Shown: piece after piece, positions 1 through 7,932 of the stretch
Layout: every line of letters starts with the position of its first letter
Numbering within the stretch: the stretch's first letter is position 1
Assembly: GCF_006442795.2 (NCBI RefSeq)
Contig: NZ_CP083956.1
Coordinates: 5,309,501 to 5,373,500 of the forward strand
DNA: 64,000 bases
Direction of reading: 5' to 3'
DNA from: Mesorhizobium sp. B1-1-8
Lineage (GTDB): Bacteria; Pseudomonadota; Alphaproteobacteria; Rhizobiales; Rhizobiaceae
The notes under the pieces: model-generated
Told to the model about the DNA's origin: nothing
Databases searched by the model: none
What the model saw: only the letters and a program-made list of their open reading frames with translations
Program-made: the position numbers and the translations under genes

Positions 1-149
1 CTCTCCGCGCCCAAGCCCGTTTCGAGCACGACGGTCGGGCTCCCCCGACCGGAACAGGCGAACGCGATTTGGCGCCCATCGACCCTGATCGTTTGCATCG
101 TCGCCTCGTCCGGGCGAGCCGCGATGGCATCGGAGGTGTGAGTTGTCAT
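1..149 (-). CDS. alpha/beta hydrolase, N-terminal part (runs off window)
   Basis: Reading the reverse strand from an ATG at 149 gives 49 open codons that run off the left edge. The residues TIRVDGRQIAFACSGRGSP followed by TVVLETGLGAES match the first strands of alpha/beta-fold hydrolases, where the substrate-entry strand precedes a conserved small-residue turn. A GGAGAC ribosome-binding site lies seven bases before the ATG. The catalytic Ser, Asp and His would lie outside the window, so the substrate cannot be guessed. The gene is divergent from the LysR regulator at 251 and is its obvious candidate target. Confidence 0.6.
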   Translation of the reverse strand, partial: MTTHTSDAIAARPDEATMQTIRVDGRQIAFACSGRGSPTVVLETGLGAE

Positions 150-216
150 GAGCAAAGTCTCCAATTCAGAAGCGATAGGAGGCCTCACAACATCAGAATG
201 CCTCCCCAAAATAAAT

Positions 217-251
217 TGCATAAATATGTTCGCTCGCTATACATTTATGCA
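217..251. promoter_or_regulatory. inverted repeat between hydrolase and LysR gene (probable operator)
   Basis: The arms TGCATAAAT (217-225) and ATTTATGCA (243-251) form a perfect 9-bp inverted repeat with a 17-bp spacer. The right arm reaches the A of the LysR start codon. A dyad in a divergent promoter next to a LysR gene is the usual place for autoregulation. The binding protein is inferred. Confidence 0.5.
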
Positions 252-1150
252 TGGAAAAAACAGAACCCTCTTGGGATCTCTACCGAACCTTTCTGGCGGT
301 GGTCCGCGATGGCAGTTTTTCCAAAGCAGCGCAAAGGATCGGCGTCACCCAGCCGACCGCGGGCCGACACATCGAAACACTGGAAACCCTGATCGGCGCG
401 CGGTTGTTCACTCGCCTGCCCAGCGGCCTTGTGCCGACCGAAGCGGCCCGCGCACTGCTCCCTCACGCCGAGGCGATGGCCATCGCCGCGGGGGCGTTGC
501 GGCGAGCTTCGTCTGGCGAGACACGCGATGAGAGCGGCGTTGTCCGGCTCACTGCCGCTGAGCTAATCGGTCAGGAAGTCCTGCCGGAAATTCTGAGTCC
601 GTTCTGCGCAAAATATCCGGGCATCGTGCTGGAACTCAAGCTCTCCAATCGGAATGAAGACCTCCTGCGCGGCGATGCCGATATTGCCGTTCGCATGGTC
701 CGGCCCACACAGAAGGCGTTGATTGCGCGCCGCATCGGCGAGGTGAAGCTCGGACTGTTCGCCCATCGCAGCTACATCAATGCGTTTGGCGCGCCCAAAA
801 CGCCAGCAGACGTCAGTGGCCACCGTCTGATCGGGTTTGACGAAGAGCAGCATATTCTTCGGTCTGCGGACGGTGGCGCGCCGCCGCCGAGCCGCACACA
901 GTTCGGGTTTCGCTGCGACAGCGCGTCAATGCAGGCGGCCGCTCTTCGCGCCGGGATCGGCATTGGTTCCCTTCACGTGAATACGGCACGCCGAAATCCC
1001 GATCTCGTCCGGGTTTTGGAGAAGACCTTTACGTTCACGCGCGAGATGTGGCTGGTCATGCACGAGGATGCGAAGGCTACGCGCCGAATACGATTGCTCT
1101 TCGAACATCTGGCCAAAAGTTTGACCACATATGTAAAAGACAGCTCATAG
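251..1150 (+). CDS. LysR-family transcriptional regulator
   Basis: This 299-residue protein has the usual length for the family. The N-terminal winged helix-turn-helix covers about residues 10-68 (YRTFLAVVRDGSFSKAA, then GVTQPTAGRHIETLE). A periplasmic-binding-like effector domain follows from about residue 95. The ATG at 251 is the only start that keeps the full HTH. It is divergent from the hydrolase at 1-149 and shares an inverted repeat with it, so local control of the hydrolase is the best guess. The inducer is unknown. Confidence 0.9.
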   Translation: MEKTEPSWDLYRTFLAVVRDGSFSKAAQRIGVTQPTAGRHIETLETLIGARLFTRLPSGLVPTEAARALLPHAEAMAIAAGALRRASSGETRDESGVVRLTAAELIGQEVLPEILSPFCAKYPGIVLELKLSNRNEDLLRGDADIAVRMVRPTQKALIARRIGEVKLGLFAHRSYINAFGAPKTPADVSGHRLIGFDEEQHILRSADGGAPPPSRTQFGFRCDSASMQAAALRAGIGIGSLHVNTARRNPDLVRVLEKTFTFTREMWLVMHEDAKATRRIRLLFEHLAKSLTTYVKDSS

Positions 1151-1550
1151 CATTCATACCCAAGAGATCTGGACGCCAAGACCTTGCGCAATATGCCTCA
1201 CCCCCACTAGATTGTTCCGAGCGATAACGAGACTAAGATTTCCAACGCAAATTATTCAGCTCGCAGACAAGCACCGATTTTTGCGATTAGCCAAAATATT
1301 GGCTCTTTATTTCAAAAGAGAATATCGCCGATTCGGAATTGACTCGGGGACTATCGACAGCGATCGGACGATCTGTTGAACAACTCTGGCGACGATGGCG
1401 GTTTCAGGCTGACGAAAGAGACCGTCAGCCTACAATTGGCGTCGGTGTTTAGCGCCCGCGCGATTGCGAGCGTGGGGCGCAGGAGCGACAAAACTGCGGA
1501 AACCATCGGTCGGACGAGGCGTTCTTAATTCATGATCAGGCGCATGAATT
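1151..1550. other. 400-bp non-coding stretch with two dyads
   Basis: I see no convincing gene here. An imperfect dyad with arms AGCCAA and TTGGCT lies at 1289-1304, in an AT-rich patch that could hold a promoter. A stronger dyad ends at the next start codon and is listed separately. The G+C appears lower than in the flanking genes. Confidence 0.5.
1527..1550. promoter_or_regulatory. perfect inverted repeat abutting the SDR start codon
   Basis: AATTCATG (1527-1534) and CATGAATT (1543-1550) are perfect 8-bp arms around an 8-bp spacer, and the right arm ends one base before the ATG at 1551. No clear ribosome-binding site precedes that ATG apart from a weak CAGG. The dyad could be a repressor operator or an mRNA hairpin that hides the initiation region. 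Confidence 0.5.
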
Positions 1551-2336
1551 ATGAGTGAGCGCGTAGCCATCGTAACTGGTGCAGGGCGCGGCCTTGGGCG
1601 CGTCATGGCGATGGCTTTGCTAAACGCAGGCCATCGCGTATTTTTGACGTCGACAGACATTGAGTCGCTCGACGAGACACGGCGCGCCAGCGGAGCGGGC
1701 GAGCGCGCTGCCGTAGGGACCGCCGATCTCGGCAATGAGCGAGAGCTGGCTGACCTGGTCGATGCCGCCGTGCGCGCATTCGGGCGCGTCGATGTCCTGG
1801 TCAGCAATGCGGGCATCCCAAACCCACCGGCAGAACGGCCGCTCGACGTCACACCGGATCAGTTGCGGCAGTTGTTCGAGATCAACACAATTGCCTCAAT
1901 CAATTTGATCCGACTGGTCACCCCCGGCATGGTTGCGCGCAGATGGGGTCGGATCATCTTCATCTCCACCAGCCTCGATACCATGCTTGATCCGGGTCAT
2001 GTCGGGTATGGAATGACCAAGGCGGCTGGAGAAGCCTTCATCGCGGCTCTCGCAACGTCCCTTCAGTCGACGGGGGTCACGGCCAACGTCCTCTCGCCCG
2101 GTGGCGCGGTCGCAACGAGGATGTCGGCAGGCGTTGCGGACCCAAAGAAACTCCTTCAGCCTGAAATTATGGCGGCGCCCATTGTGTGGCTGGCGTCAGA
2201 TGATTCGAATAGCGTAACCGGCCGGCGCTTCATCGCCGCGAAGTGGAATGCTGCGCTCAATCCCGCTCAAGCGGCGCAGGCCGCAAGCGCGCCCGCGGCA
2301 TGGGGCGGCTACGGCGACAAAAGCATCAGACCGTGA
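1551..2336 (+). CDS. short-chain dehydrogenase/reductase (SDR)
   Basis: This is a 261-residue classical SDR, a cytoplasmic NAD(P)-dependent oxidoreductase. The cofactor motif TGAGRGLG is at residues 9-16, the NAG motif sits after the fourth strand (VLVSNAG), and the catalytic Ser (FISTS) and YGMTK are both present. The C-terminal tail beyond about residue 235 is Ala-rich and longer than usual. The gene stands alone, facing the convergent LysR gene at 2429-3325, with an inverted repeat immediately upstream. The substrate cannot be inferred. Confidence 0.88.
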   Translation: MSERVAIVTGAGRGLGRVMAMALLNAGHRVFLTSTDIESLDETRRASGAGERAAVGTADLGNERELADLVDAAVRAFGRVDVLVSNAGIPNPPAERPLDVTPDQLRQLFEINTIASINLIRLVTPGMVARRWGRIIFISTSLDTMLDPGHVGYGMTKAAGEAFIAALATSLQSTGVTANVLSPGGAVATRMSAGVADPKKLLQPEIMAAPIVWLASDDSNSVTGRRFIAAKWNAALNPAQAAQAASAPAAWGGYGDKSIRP

Positions 2337-2428
2337 AAGACCGTAGCCACTCAAAAAGTTCTCCGCCTTGAAAACTCCGGAGGGCCGAACCGTCAGACGC
2401 GCAATTGTCCCCGGCGAGCTGCCGCGTG

Positions 2429-3325
2429 TCAGTCGCGCGATATGGGCAGCCCCGCGAGAAGCGGAGCGTGCGCGGCGAGCCTGCGGGATATGAACTCGGT
2501 GAAGAGCCGCACGCGCTTCGTCTTGCGGGACTCCCCCTGTGTGAGAAGCCAGAGCGTTCCGTACATGTGCAGGTCGGTACCCGGCACTCTTACCAGCAAA
2601 GGGTCGGCATCGCCGACGAAGCATGGCAGCGTCGTGATCCCGAGCCCTTGCCGTACAGCAGCGATCTGCGCCTCGGCGTCCGTGGTCCTGAATGGAACCG
2701 CCGTGGTGCGAACCTCACCCTCGCTGGCCCAATCCGGAATTCCATGAATGCTTATGACGATCCACCGGATGGGATCCGGCGCGCCCGCACGCCACGCGGC
2801 CAGTCGATCGCGGGACATGTAGACGCCGCCGAACACCTCCGGCCCCTTCAGGCCGTGAAGATTGAGCGGCAGGGTTTTGCGGTCGTAGACAACGCGGATC
2901 GCCACGTCGGCCTCTCGGTTGGTCAGATTCGCCAGCTCGCCGGACGACAAGATGTCCATCTCGATGTCCGGATGCAGACGCGCGAATTCGGCGAAGTCCG
3001 GCATGAGCAGGTGCGTCGCGAGGGGCGGCGCCAGCGTCACCCGCAGACGCCCGCGCACGCTCTGGTCGCGCCCGAAGACGCGCGTCTCCAGCAGGTGCGA
3101 CGACGCTTGCATCTGGTCCGCGAACTCCAGGACCTCCTCGCCCGCAGTCGTCAGGCGGTAGCCCGAAGGCAGCTTTTCGAACATGTGCACCCCCAGGCGT
3201 TCCTCGAGCTGCGCGATGCGTCGCAGCACGGTCGAGTGGTTCACACCGAGGCGCTCGGCGGCAGCCCGCACCGAGCCTCCGCGCGCGACGGCAAGAAAGT
3301 AGCGAACGTCATCCCAGTCGATCAT
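2429..3325 (-). CDS. LysR-family transcriptional regulator
   Basis: This is a 298-residue LysR protein. The HTH spans residues 5-62 (VRYFLAVARGGSVRAAA, GVNHSTVLRRIAQLEERLG), and the substrate-binding domain begins near residue 90. The reading frame stays open much further upstream, but the ATG at 3325 (MIDWDDVRYF) is the family's normal N terminus, and the extension would only overlap the divergent SDR gene. It is transcribed away from the operon starting at 3557, which makes it the likely regulator of that operon. Confidence 0.9.
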   Translation of the reverse strand: MIDWDDVRYFLAVARGGSVRAAAERLGVNHSTVLRRIAQLEERLGVHMFEKLPSGYRLTTAGEEVLEFADQMQASSHLLETRVFGRDQSVRGRLRVTLAPPLATHLLMPDFAEFARLHPDIEMDILSSGELANLTNREADVAIRVVYDRKTLPLNLHGLKGPEVFGGVYMSRDRLAAWRAGAPDPIRWIVISIHGIPDWASEGEVRTTAVPFRTTDAEAQIAAVRQGLGITTLPCFVGDADPLLVRVPGTDLHMYGTLWLLTQGESRKTKRVRLFTEFISRRLAAHAPLLAGLPISRD

Positions 3326-3556
3326 GGTGCAATCCTGCGCCGCGGGGTGCGCCTTCCAAAGCCCGTATCTAGCACATCGACCAGAAGTAATGGCGACCGT
3401 CACACTGACATCAGTCGCCCAGCCGGATCGATTTCGCACCACCGATGTGCGCGCTTGCGCACTGAACGCCTCACTCCCGCGGACCCATCTTGGCCGTCTC
3501 AGGGGCCTACTCGAGCAACCAGAGACTTCAGACGGCGAAACAAGGAGACTGCACTC
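3326..3556. promoter_or_regulatory. divergent control region between LysR and SDR operon
   Basis: This 231-bp region separates the LysR gene (reverse) from the SDR operon (forward). It must carry both promoters and the probable LysR site. I could not pick a single convincing T-N11-A operator. An AAGGAGA ribosome-binding site for the SDR lies at its right end (3542-3548). Confidence 0.45.
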
Positions 3557-4291
3557 TTGACCAGATTGAATGGAAAGACCGCCGTGATCACCGGCGGCGC
3601 TACAGGCATCGGCCGCGCCGCAGCAAAGCGATTCGTCGAGGAGGGCGCCTTCGTCTTCATCTTCGGCCGCCGACAGGAAGCGCTCGACGCCGCTGTGGCG
3701 GACCTCGGGCCCAATGCCCGTGCGGTGAAAGGCTCGGTCTCGGATGAGGCCGACCTCGACCGGCTCTACGCTACGGTGAAGGCCGAGCGCGGAAGCCTTG
3801 ACATCGTCTTCGCCAATGCCGGGGCCGGAGGCCCGCTTCCGCTCGGCCAGATCACCGCCGAGCACATTGACGAAACCTTCGACACCAATGTGAAGGGTAC
3901 GATCTTCACGGTCCAGAACGCGTTGCCGCTGATGGGCCCGGGGGGTTCGATCATCCTGACCGGATCGAGCGCCGGCACCACAGGCGCCCCGGGGTTCACT
4001 GCCTACAGCGCGAGCAAGGCGGCAGTGCGCAACCTCGCGCGGACCTGGGCGGAGGACCTGAAGGGCACCGGCATCCGCATAAACGTGCTGTCGCCCGGGG
4101 CGACGGCGACCGAACTCGCGAAGGAAGCGCTGGGCGAGGAGGGCCAGAAGGCCTACGGCGCGATGACTCCGCTCCAGCGCATGGCCGATCCGGCGGAAAT
4201 TGGGGCGGTGGCTGCCTTTCTGGCGTCGTCGGACAGCAGCTTCATGACCGCCAGCGAGGTCGCCGTCGACGGCGGCCTGGCGCAACTCTGA
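3557..4291 (+). CDS. SDR family oxidoreductase
   Basis: This is a 244-residue SDR. TGGATGIG is at residues 12-19, the NAG motif is in FANAGAGG, the catalytic Ser is in ILTGSS, and YSASK completes the active site. I chose the TTG at 3557 because AAGGAG sits eight bases before it and the protein then starts just ahead of the first strand (TRLNGKTAVITGG). The frame remains open far upstream without family similarity. It is the first gene of a forward operon that continues to about 7092. Confidence 0.9.
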   Translation: MTRLNGKTAVITGGATGIGRAAAKRFVEEGAFVFIFGRRQEALDAAVADLGPNARAVKGSVSDEADLDRLYATVKAERGSLDIVFANAGAGGPLPLGQITAEHIDETFDTNVKGTIFTVQNALPLMGPGGSIILTGSSAGTTGAPGFTAYSASKAAVRNLARTWAEDLKGTGIRINVLSPGATATELAKEALGEEGQKAYGAMTPLQRMADPAEIGAVAAFLASSDSSFMTASEVAVDGGLAQL

Positions 4292-4354
4292 CCCCCTCGC
4301 CCGGCCGCTCACTCCAGTGATCCGATTATGCGCACACCCACGGAAGAAAATAAA

Positions 4355-5121
4355 ATGGACCAATCTCTTAAAGGAAAAGCTGCTCTCGTTACCGGGGCAT
4401 CGCGGGGCATTGGCCGCGCCATCGCCGAACGTCTTGCAAAGGATGGTGCGACGGTCGCGCTGACCTACAACGCCAGCAAATCTGGCGCAGAGGAGGCGGT
4501 CGCGGCTATCGAGAAAGCTGGAGGTACTGCGTTCGCGATCCACGCGGACCTCGTCGACCCGGCGACCGTCCCGACCTTGTTCGAGAGACTCGATGACGAG
4601 TTCACCAAGCGGAACGGAAGCAAAACCCTCGACATTCTGGTCAACAACGCTGGCAGCTCCGGCTGGGTTGGCTTCAAAGACGCAACGCCGGACAGTTGGG
4701 ACGCCTGATCGCGGTCTACGCCCGTGCGCCCTTCTTCATCGTTCAGGCCGCTCTGGGTCGTCTCGCCGATGGCGGACGCATCATCAACATCTCTTCCGCT
4801 GCCGCCACGAAGCCCGTGACAGCCGCGCCCATCTACTCGATGGCCAAAGCGGCCATCAACAACCTGACCCATGCGCTCGCGTCCGAGCTGGGGCCGCGCG
4901 GAATTACCGCGAACGCCGTAGCGCCGGGCTACACGCGAACCGACGCGAACGCAGCCTTCCGAGAGAATCCCGAACTCGTAAACGCGGTCGAGGCCCAAAT
5001 CGCGCTGGGACGCTTTGGCGAGCCTTCGGAAATCGCCGCCGTCGTGGCGTTCTTGGCTTCCGACGAAGGCCACTGGGTGACCGGCCAGACGATTGAGGCG
5101 AGCGGCGGCTACAAGCTCTGA
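4355..5121 (+). pseudogene. SDR oxidoreductase split by a one-base frameshift
   Basis: The N-terminal part (4355-4708) encodes MDQSLKGKAALVTGASRGIG through NNAGSSGWVGFKDATPDSWDA and then meets a TGA. The next frame continues in register (LIAVYARAPFFIVQ, then SMAKA and the C-terminal ASGGYKL) to 5121. Adding one C near 4704-4705 would turn GCC TGA TCG into GCC CTG ATC and join the halves into a normal SDR of about 255 residues. The ATG at 4355 has GGAAG upstream and is preferred over the ATG at 4328. This is either a true inactivating deletion or a sequencing error, since flanking genes look intact. Confidence 0.8.
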
Positions 5122-5149
5122 CCGCGCCGAAAAACCGAAGGAGAATATA

Positions 5150-5749
5150 ATGAGCTACGCAATTATCGGCTTCGGCAAGATCGGCCAGGCCCTCGCCCAC
5201 GCCTTCGCCCGTAAAAACATCGACGTGAGCGTCGCGAGCCGCCGGCCGGCCGAGACGTTGGCGCCGCAGGCTCGAGCGATTGGCCCCACGGTCGTCGCCA
5301 AGTCGCTGCGCGATGCACTCGAAGCCGACACAATCATCCTGGCGGTCCCGTTCGGGGAGCACCGCGAGGTTGCGAAGGCCCTGCCGAGCTGGGAAGGCAA
5401 GACGGTCATCGACGCGATGAACGCGTTGGTTCCCCTTGAAGAGCTGGACGGTCTCCCGTCCTCCGCCTTCGTCGCGAAGGCGTTCACCGGCGCCAAGCTC
5501 GTGAAAGCTTTCAATCATCTGATTGCGGCCACCTTGGCTGCCGATCCGATCGTCGAGGGCGGCCACCGGGTCGTCTTTCTGTCGAGCGACGACGAGGACG
5601 CGACCGCTCCCGTGGCGGCCTTGGCCAAACAACTCGGGTTCGCACCCGTCAAGCTGGGAAAGCTCAACGAGGGTGGTTGGCTAGTGCACGCACGCGGCCG
5701 CGTTTGGGGTCAGCTCATCTTCCAGGATTTGTTCAAGAAGGAGCAGTAA
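5150..5749 (+). CDS. NADPH-binding reductase, F420-dependent oxidoreductase-like
   Basis: This 199-residue protein has an N-terminal Rossmann fold: GFGKIG at residues 7-12, then SRRP after the second strand, which fits binding of the NADP 2'-phosphate. It resembles the NADPH:F420 reductase and ProC-like family (KAFTGAKLVKAFNHL matches the conserved KAFN segment). In F420-negative rhizobia such proteins are probably NADP-dependent reductases of unknown substrate. An AAGGAGAA site precedes the ATG at 5150. It sits in the SDR operon, 28 bp after the frameshifted SDR. Confidence 0.8.
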   Translation: MSYAIIGFGKIGQALAHAFARKNIDVSVASRRPAETLAPQARAIGPTVVAKSLRDALEADTIILAVPFGEHREVAKALPSWEGKTVIDAMNALVPLEELDGLPSSAFVAKAFTGAKLVKAFNHLIAATLAADPIVEGGHRVVFLSSDDEDATAPVAALAKQLGFAPVKLGKLNEGGWLVHARGRVWGQLIFQDLFKKEQ

Positions 5750-5752
5750 TCG

Positions 5753-6283
5753 GTGTACGACCGTGTGATTTGGCCCGAGAAGTACGACCCCAAAACGTCG
5801 GCGATCTATGCGCTCAACGAGATCGACGTGAAAGCGCCCCCAGGAGTGGTATGGAAGCTGCTGGTCGATGCTGAGAACTGGTCGAGCTACTTTCCTCCTG
5901 AAGACCAGGTCAAAATCCTGAGCGGCGAAAGGGAATTGGCGCGCGGGACCAAATACAGCCGAGTGACCGTCGGATTCCCGATGAGCCTGGTTGTTACGGA
6001 GTGCGAGCCCTTCCGCCGACTTGCGTGGGCAACGACTGTCGATGGTGATGACACCGGCTCGAGCGCGTACCATGGCTGGGTCATCACCCCCACAGATGAT
6101 GGCTGTCACGTGCTGACCGAGGAAACGCAGCAGGGCTCGTGGTTCCTCGACGAACTCGGGCGCAAGCGTCCCGGTGGGCTCTATCGCTATCACCAGGAAT
6201 GGGTCGAACGCCTTGCCAGCGCGGCGGAGGCGAAAGTAGAAGTCAAGGGCCGCGCCGGCCAAGGTTGGAGATCATTGAAATGA
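5753..6283 (+). CDS. SRPBCC (START-like) domain protein
   Basis: This 176-residue protein has the polyketide-cyclase/START-like fold: an initial strand (AIYALNEIDVKAPPGVVWKLLVDAENW), a central antiparallel sheet and a long C-terminal helix (LYRYHQEWVERLASAAEAKV). Such proteins bind hydrophobic ligands or act as cyclases. I took the GTG at 5753 because AAGGAG lies nine bases upstream. It starts three bases after the preceding stop and overlaps the next SDR by four bases, so it is translationally coupled to both neighbours. Confidence 0.82.
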   Translation: MYDRVIWPEKYDPKTSAIYALNEIDVKAPPGVVWKLLVDAENWSSYFPPEDQVKILSGERELARGTKYSRVTVGFPMSLVVTECEPFRRLAWATTVDGDDTGSSAYHGWVITPTDDGCHVLTEETQQGSWFLDELGRKRPGGLYRYHQEWVERLASAAEAKVEVKGRAGQGWRSLK

Positions 6284-7092
6284 ATATAGACCTCAAAGGT
6301 AAGAAGGCGATTGTCACCGGGTCAACGGCGGGCATCGGCCGTGCCACTGTGGAGGGTTTAGCCCGTACAGGGGCGTCAGTCGTTATCAGCGGTCGTGGGA
6401 ATGCCCGGGTCGACGAGGCGGTGCAACAAATTCGGCAGACCATTCCCGGGAGCAATGTCACTGGCGTTGCAGCAAACTTGGCCACCGTCGAAGGTGTCGA
6501 GGCTTTCATCACGCAGGTGCCGGACGCCGATATCCTCGTGAACAACGTGGGTACGGCATATATCCGGGACTACAACGGCATCGAGGACATTGCGAATATC
6601 CCGGATGAGGACTGGCTTGGCCTGTTCCAGCTGAATGTCATGAGCGGCGTGCGCATGACGCGCCACTACCTGCCGCGCATGGTGAAAAAGGGCTGGGGCC
6701 GAGTCGTGTTCGTCAGCAGCGAGTCCGCGGTCAATATCCCCAAGGAGATGCTCGACTACGGCATGACAAAGACCGCGCAACTCGCGATCTCGCGCGGGCT
6801 TGCCGAGGCGGCCGCGGGCACGGGCGTCACCGTCAACGCCGTCCTGCCGGGCCCTACTCGGTCTGAGATCCTGGGTCAGTTCATGGCAAAGCAGGCGGAG
6901 GCGAACGGGATCACGCAGGAGGAAGCCGAGCAAGGCTTCCTGAAGGCGATGCGTCCGACCACCCTCATTCAGCGTTTTGCGACCACCGATGAGGTCGCCA
7001 ACATGATCGTCTACGCCTGCTCGGAGCAGGCTTCCGCGACCACCGGTGCGGCTCTGCGCGTCGACGGCGGCGTAGTCCGCTTCGTTGCCTGA
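6280..7092 (+). CDS. SDR family oxidoreductase
   Basis: This is a 270-residue SDR with TGSTAGIG at 13-20, NNVGT in place of the common NNAG, a catalytic Ser in FVSSES and YGMTK. Its ATG overlaps the previous stop (ATGA), which fixes the start at 6280. The C-terminal half carries the longer substrate loop (GQFMAKQAEANGITQEEAE) seen in SDRs annotated as 3-oxoacyl-ACP reductase-like. It is the last gene of the operon begun at 3557. The operon's substrate is unknown, but three reductases plus a START-like protein suggest modification of a small hydrophobic compound. Confidence 0.9.
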   Translation: MNIDLKGKKAIVTGSTAGIGRATVEGLARTGASVVISGRGNARVDEAVQQIRQTIPGSNVTGVAANLATVEGVEAFITQVPDADILVNNVGTAYIRDYNGIEDIANIPDEDWLGLFQLNVMSGVRMTRHYLPRMVKKGWGRVVFVSSESAVNIPKEMLDYGMTKTAQLAISRGLAEAAAGTGVTVNAVLPGPTRSEILGQFMAKQAEANGITQEEAEQGFLKAMRPTTLIQRFATTDEVANMIVYACSEQASATTGAALRVDGGVVRFVA

Positions 7093-7602
7093 TCGGGGAG
7101 GTTCGGGCCGGATCGCTCGATGTCATTCGACTGCTATTGGCAGCCTGTAATTCACTTAGTGTCCCCCGCTATCCGTCCTACTCCACAGCACTCCCCCTCA
7201 TTCCCACTCGATCGTTTTGGAGCGGCAATAACGGTTTGATCTAGCAAATTTTTGTAGGGCGCCGAAGAACCGTCTCCCCGATCCGTCAGAAATTCGCGCT
7301 CTTGAATTCAAAGGCGAATTTCGCCGATCCAAAATCTGCTCGATCTTAGCGGCTATCGGTATCAATCGGTCGGTTTTTGACGTCTCCCACAACGAATCAC
7401 CATCCGCCCAGCAGCGGAGATACCGTCAGCGCTGGTGCGCGATCCGATGTGCCGACGACCGGTGGGCACTGGTTTGCAACCGGGGGACACGCCGGGACCA
7501 TTCCGGTCGCCGATGCGACGAACTCAACGTCCAAGCGCGCCACAAAATCCGGCCGACCGTAAGCTATTGACTTAACCGATCGGTTAATTCATATTTCGGT
7601 TA
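7093..7602. other. 510-bp non-coding stretch containing an att-like repeat
   Basis: No credible gene is visible. A 64-codon reverse frame at 7198-7392 ends in KTIEWE, but only because it reads through the guaA-like repeat, so I do not call it. The left part holds the att-like repeat and the right end holds the ArsR promoter and operator. The G+C is low around 7220-7370. Confidence 0.5.
7178..7215 (-). repeat. att-like copy of the guaA 3' end
   Basis: These 38 bases match 9132-9169, the 3' end of guaA, at 36 of 38 positions. Read on the reverse strand the copy still encodes the last residues of GuaA (TIEWE) and a stop. Islands that integrate at the guaA 3' end are known to leave such flanking repeats. 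The pair therefore marks the two ends of an integrated segment of about 1.9 kb, or one boundary of a tandem island array extending left. Confidence 0.65.
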
Positions 7603-7603
7603 A
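7567..7603 (+). promoter_or_regulatory. ArsR-gene promoter with a perfect 16-bp palindrome
   Basis: TTGACT at 7567-7572 is a good -35 element, and CATATT at 7590-7595 is a plausible -10 with a 17-bp spacer. A perfect palindrome, TTAACCGATCGGTTAA (7572-7587), fills the spacer. A half-site, CGGTTAA, recurs at 7597-7603 and touches the ATG of the ArsR gene. This is the typical arrangement for ArsR autorepression. Confidence 0.65.
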
Positions 7604-7932
7604 TGCATGATCTTGACCCAATATTCGGCGCCCTGGCCGACCCGACACGTCGGGCGATCCTCGCGCGGCTAGCTCAAGGCGAAACCAATGTCGGGACTCT
7701 GGCCAAGCCGTTCGCGATTTCCCCGCCTGCGATTTCACGCCACCTCAAGGTGCTGGAAGAAGCGGCGCTGATCTCGAACGAACGCCAAGGAAAACAGAGG
7801 GTATGCCGATTGAACCGTGAGACGCTGGCGCGGGCCCAAGAATGGCTCGATTTCAGCCGCCGGTTCTGGAGCGGAAGCTTCGACCGTCTTGATAGCCACT
7901 TGAAGAAACCATCGGAGGAGAGGGCGCCGTGA
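7603..7932 (+). CDS. ArsR-family winged-helix regulator
   Basis: This 109-residue ArsR-type repressor has a core wHTH at residues 7-85 (IFGALADPTRRAILARLA, then ISPPAISRHLKVLEEAALI). The paired-cysteine metal-binding motif of classical ArsR is absent, so it probably senses something other than metal. Its C terminus (RRFWSGSFDRLDSHL) is typical of ArsR proteins encoded with AHSA1/SRPBCC partners. The stop overlaps the GTG of the next gene by four bases. A palindromic operator lies in its promoter. Confidence 0.9.
   Translation: MHDLDPIFGALADPTRRAILARLAQGETNVGTLAKPFAISPPAISRHLKVLEEAALISNERQGKQRVCRLNRETLARAQEWLDFSRRFWSGSFDRLDSHLKKPSEERAP

Noticed and set aside
2405..3556. Long forward frame extending the SDR at 3557 by over 380 codons
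   Set aside because: It is antisense to the LysR gene and has no family similarity. The SDR has its own ribosome-binding site and TTG start.
3326..4543. Long reverse extension of the LysR gene
   Set aside because: The family starts at MIDWDDVRYF; the extension is a shadow of the SDR gene on the other strand.
7198..7392. 64-codon reverse gene ending KTIEWE
   Set aside because: Its C terminus is the duplicated guaA end and the rest is AT-rich, without similarity or ribosome-binding site.
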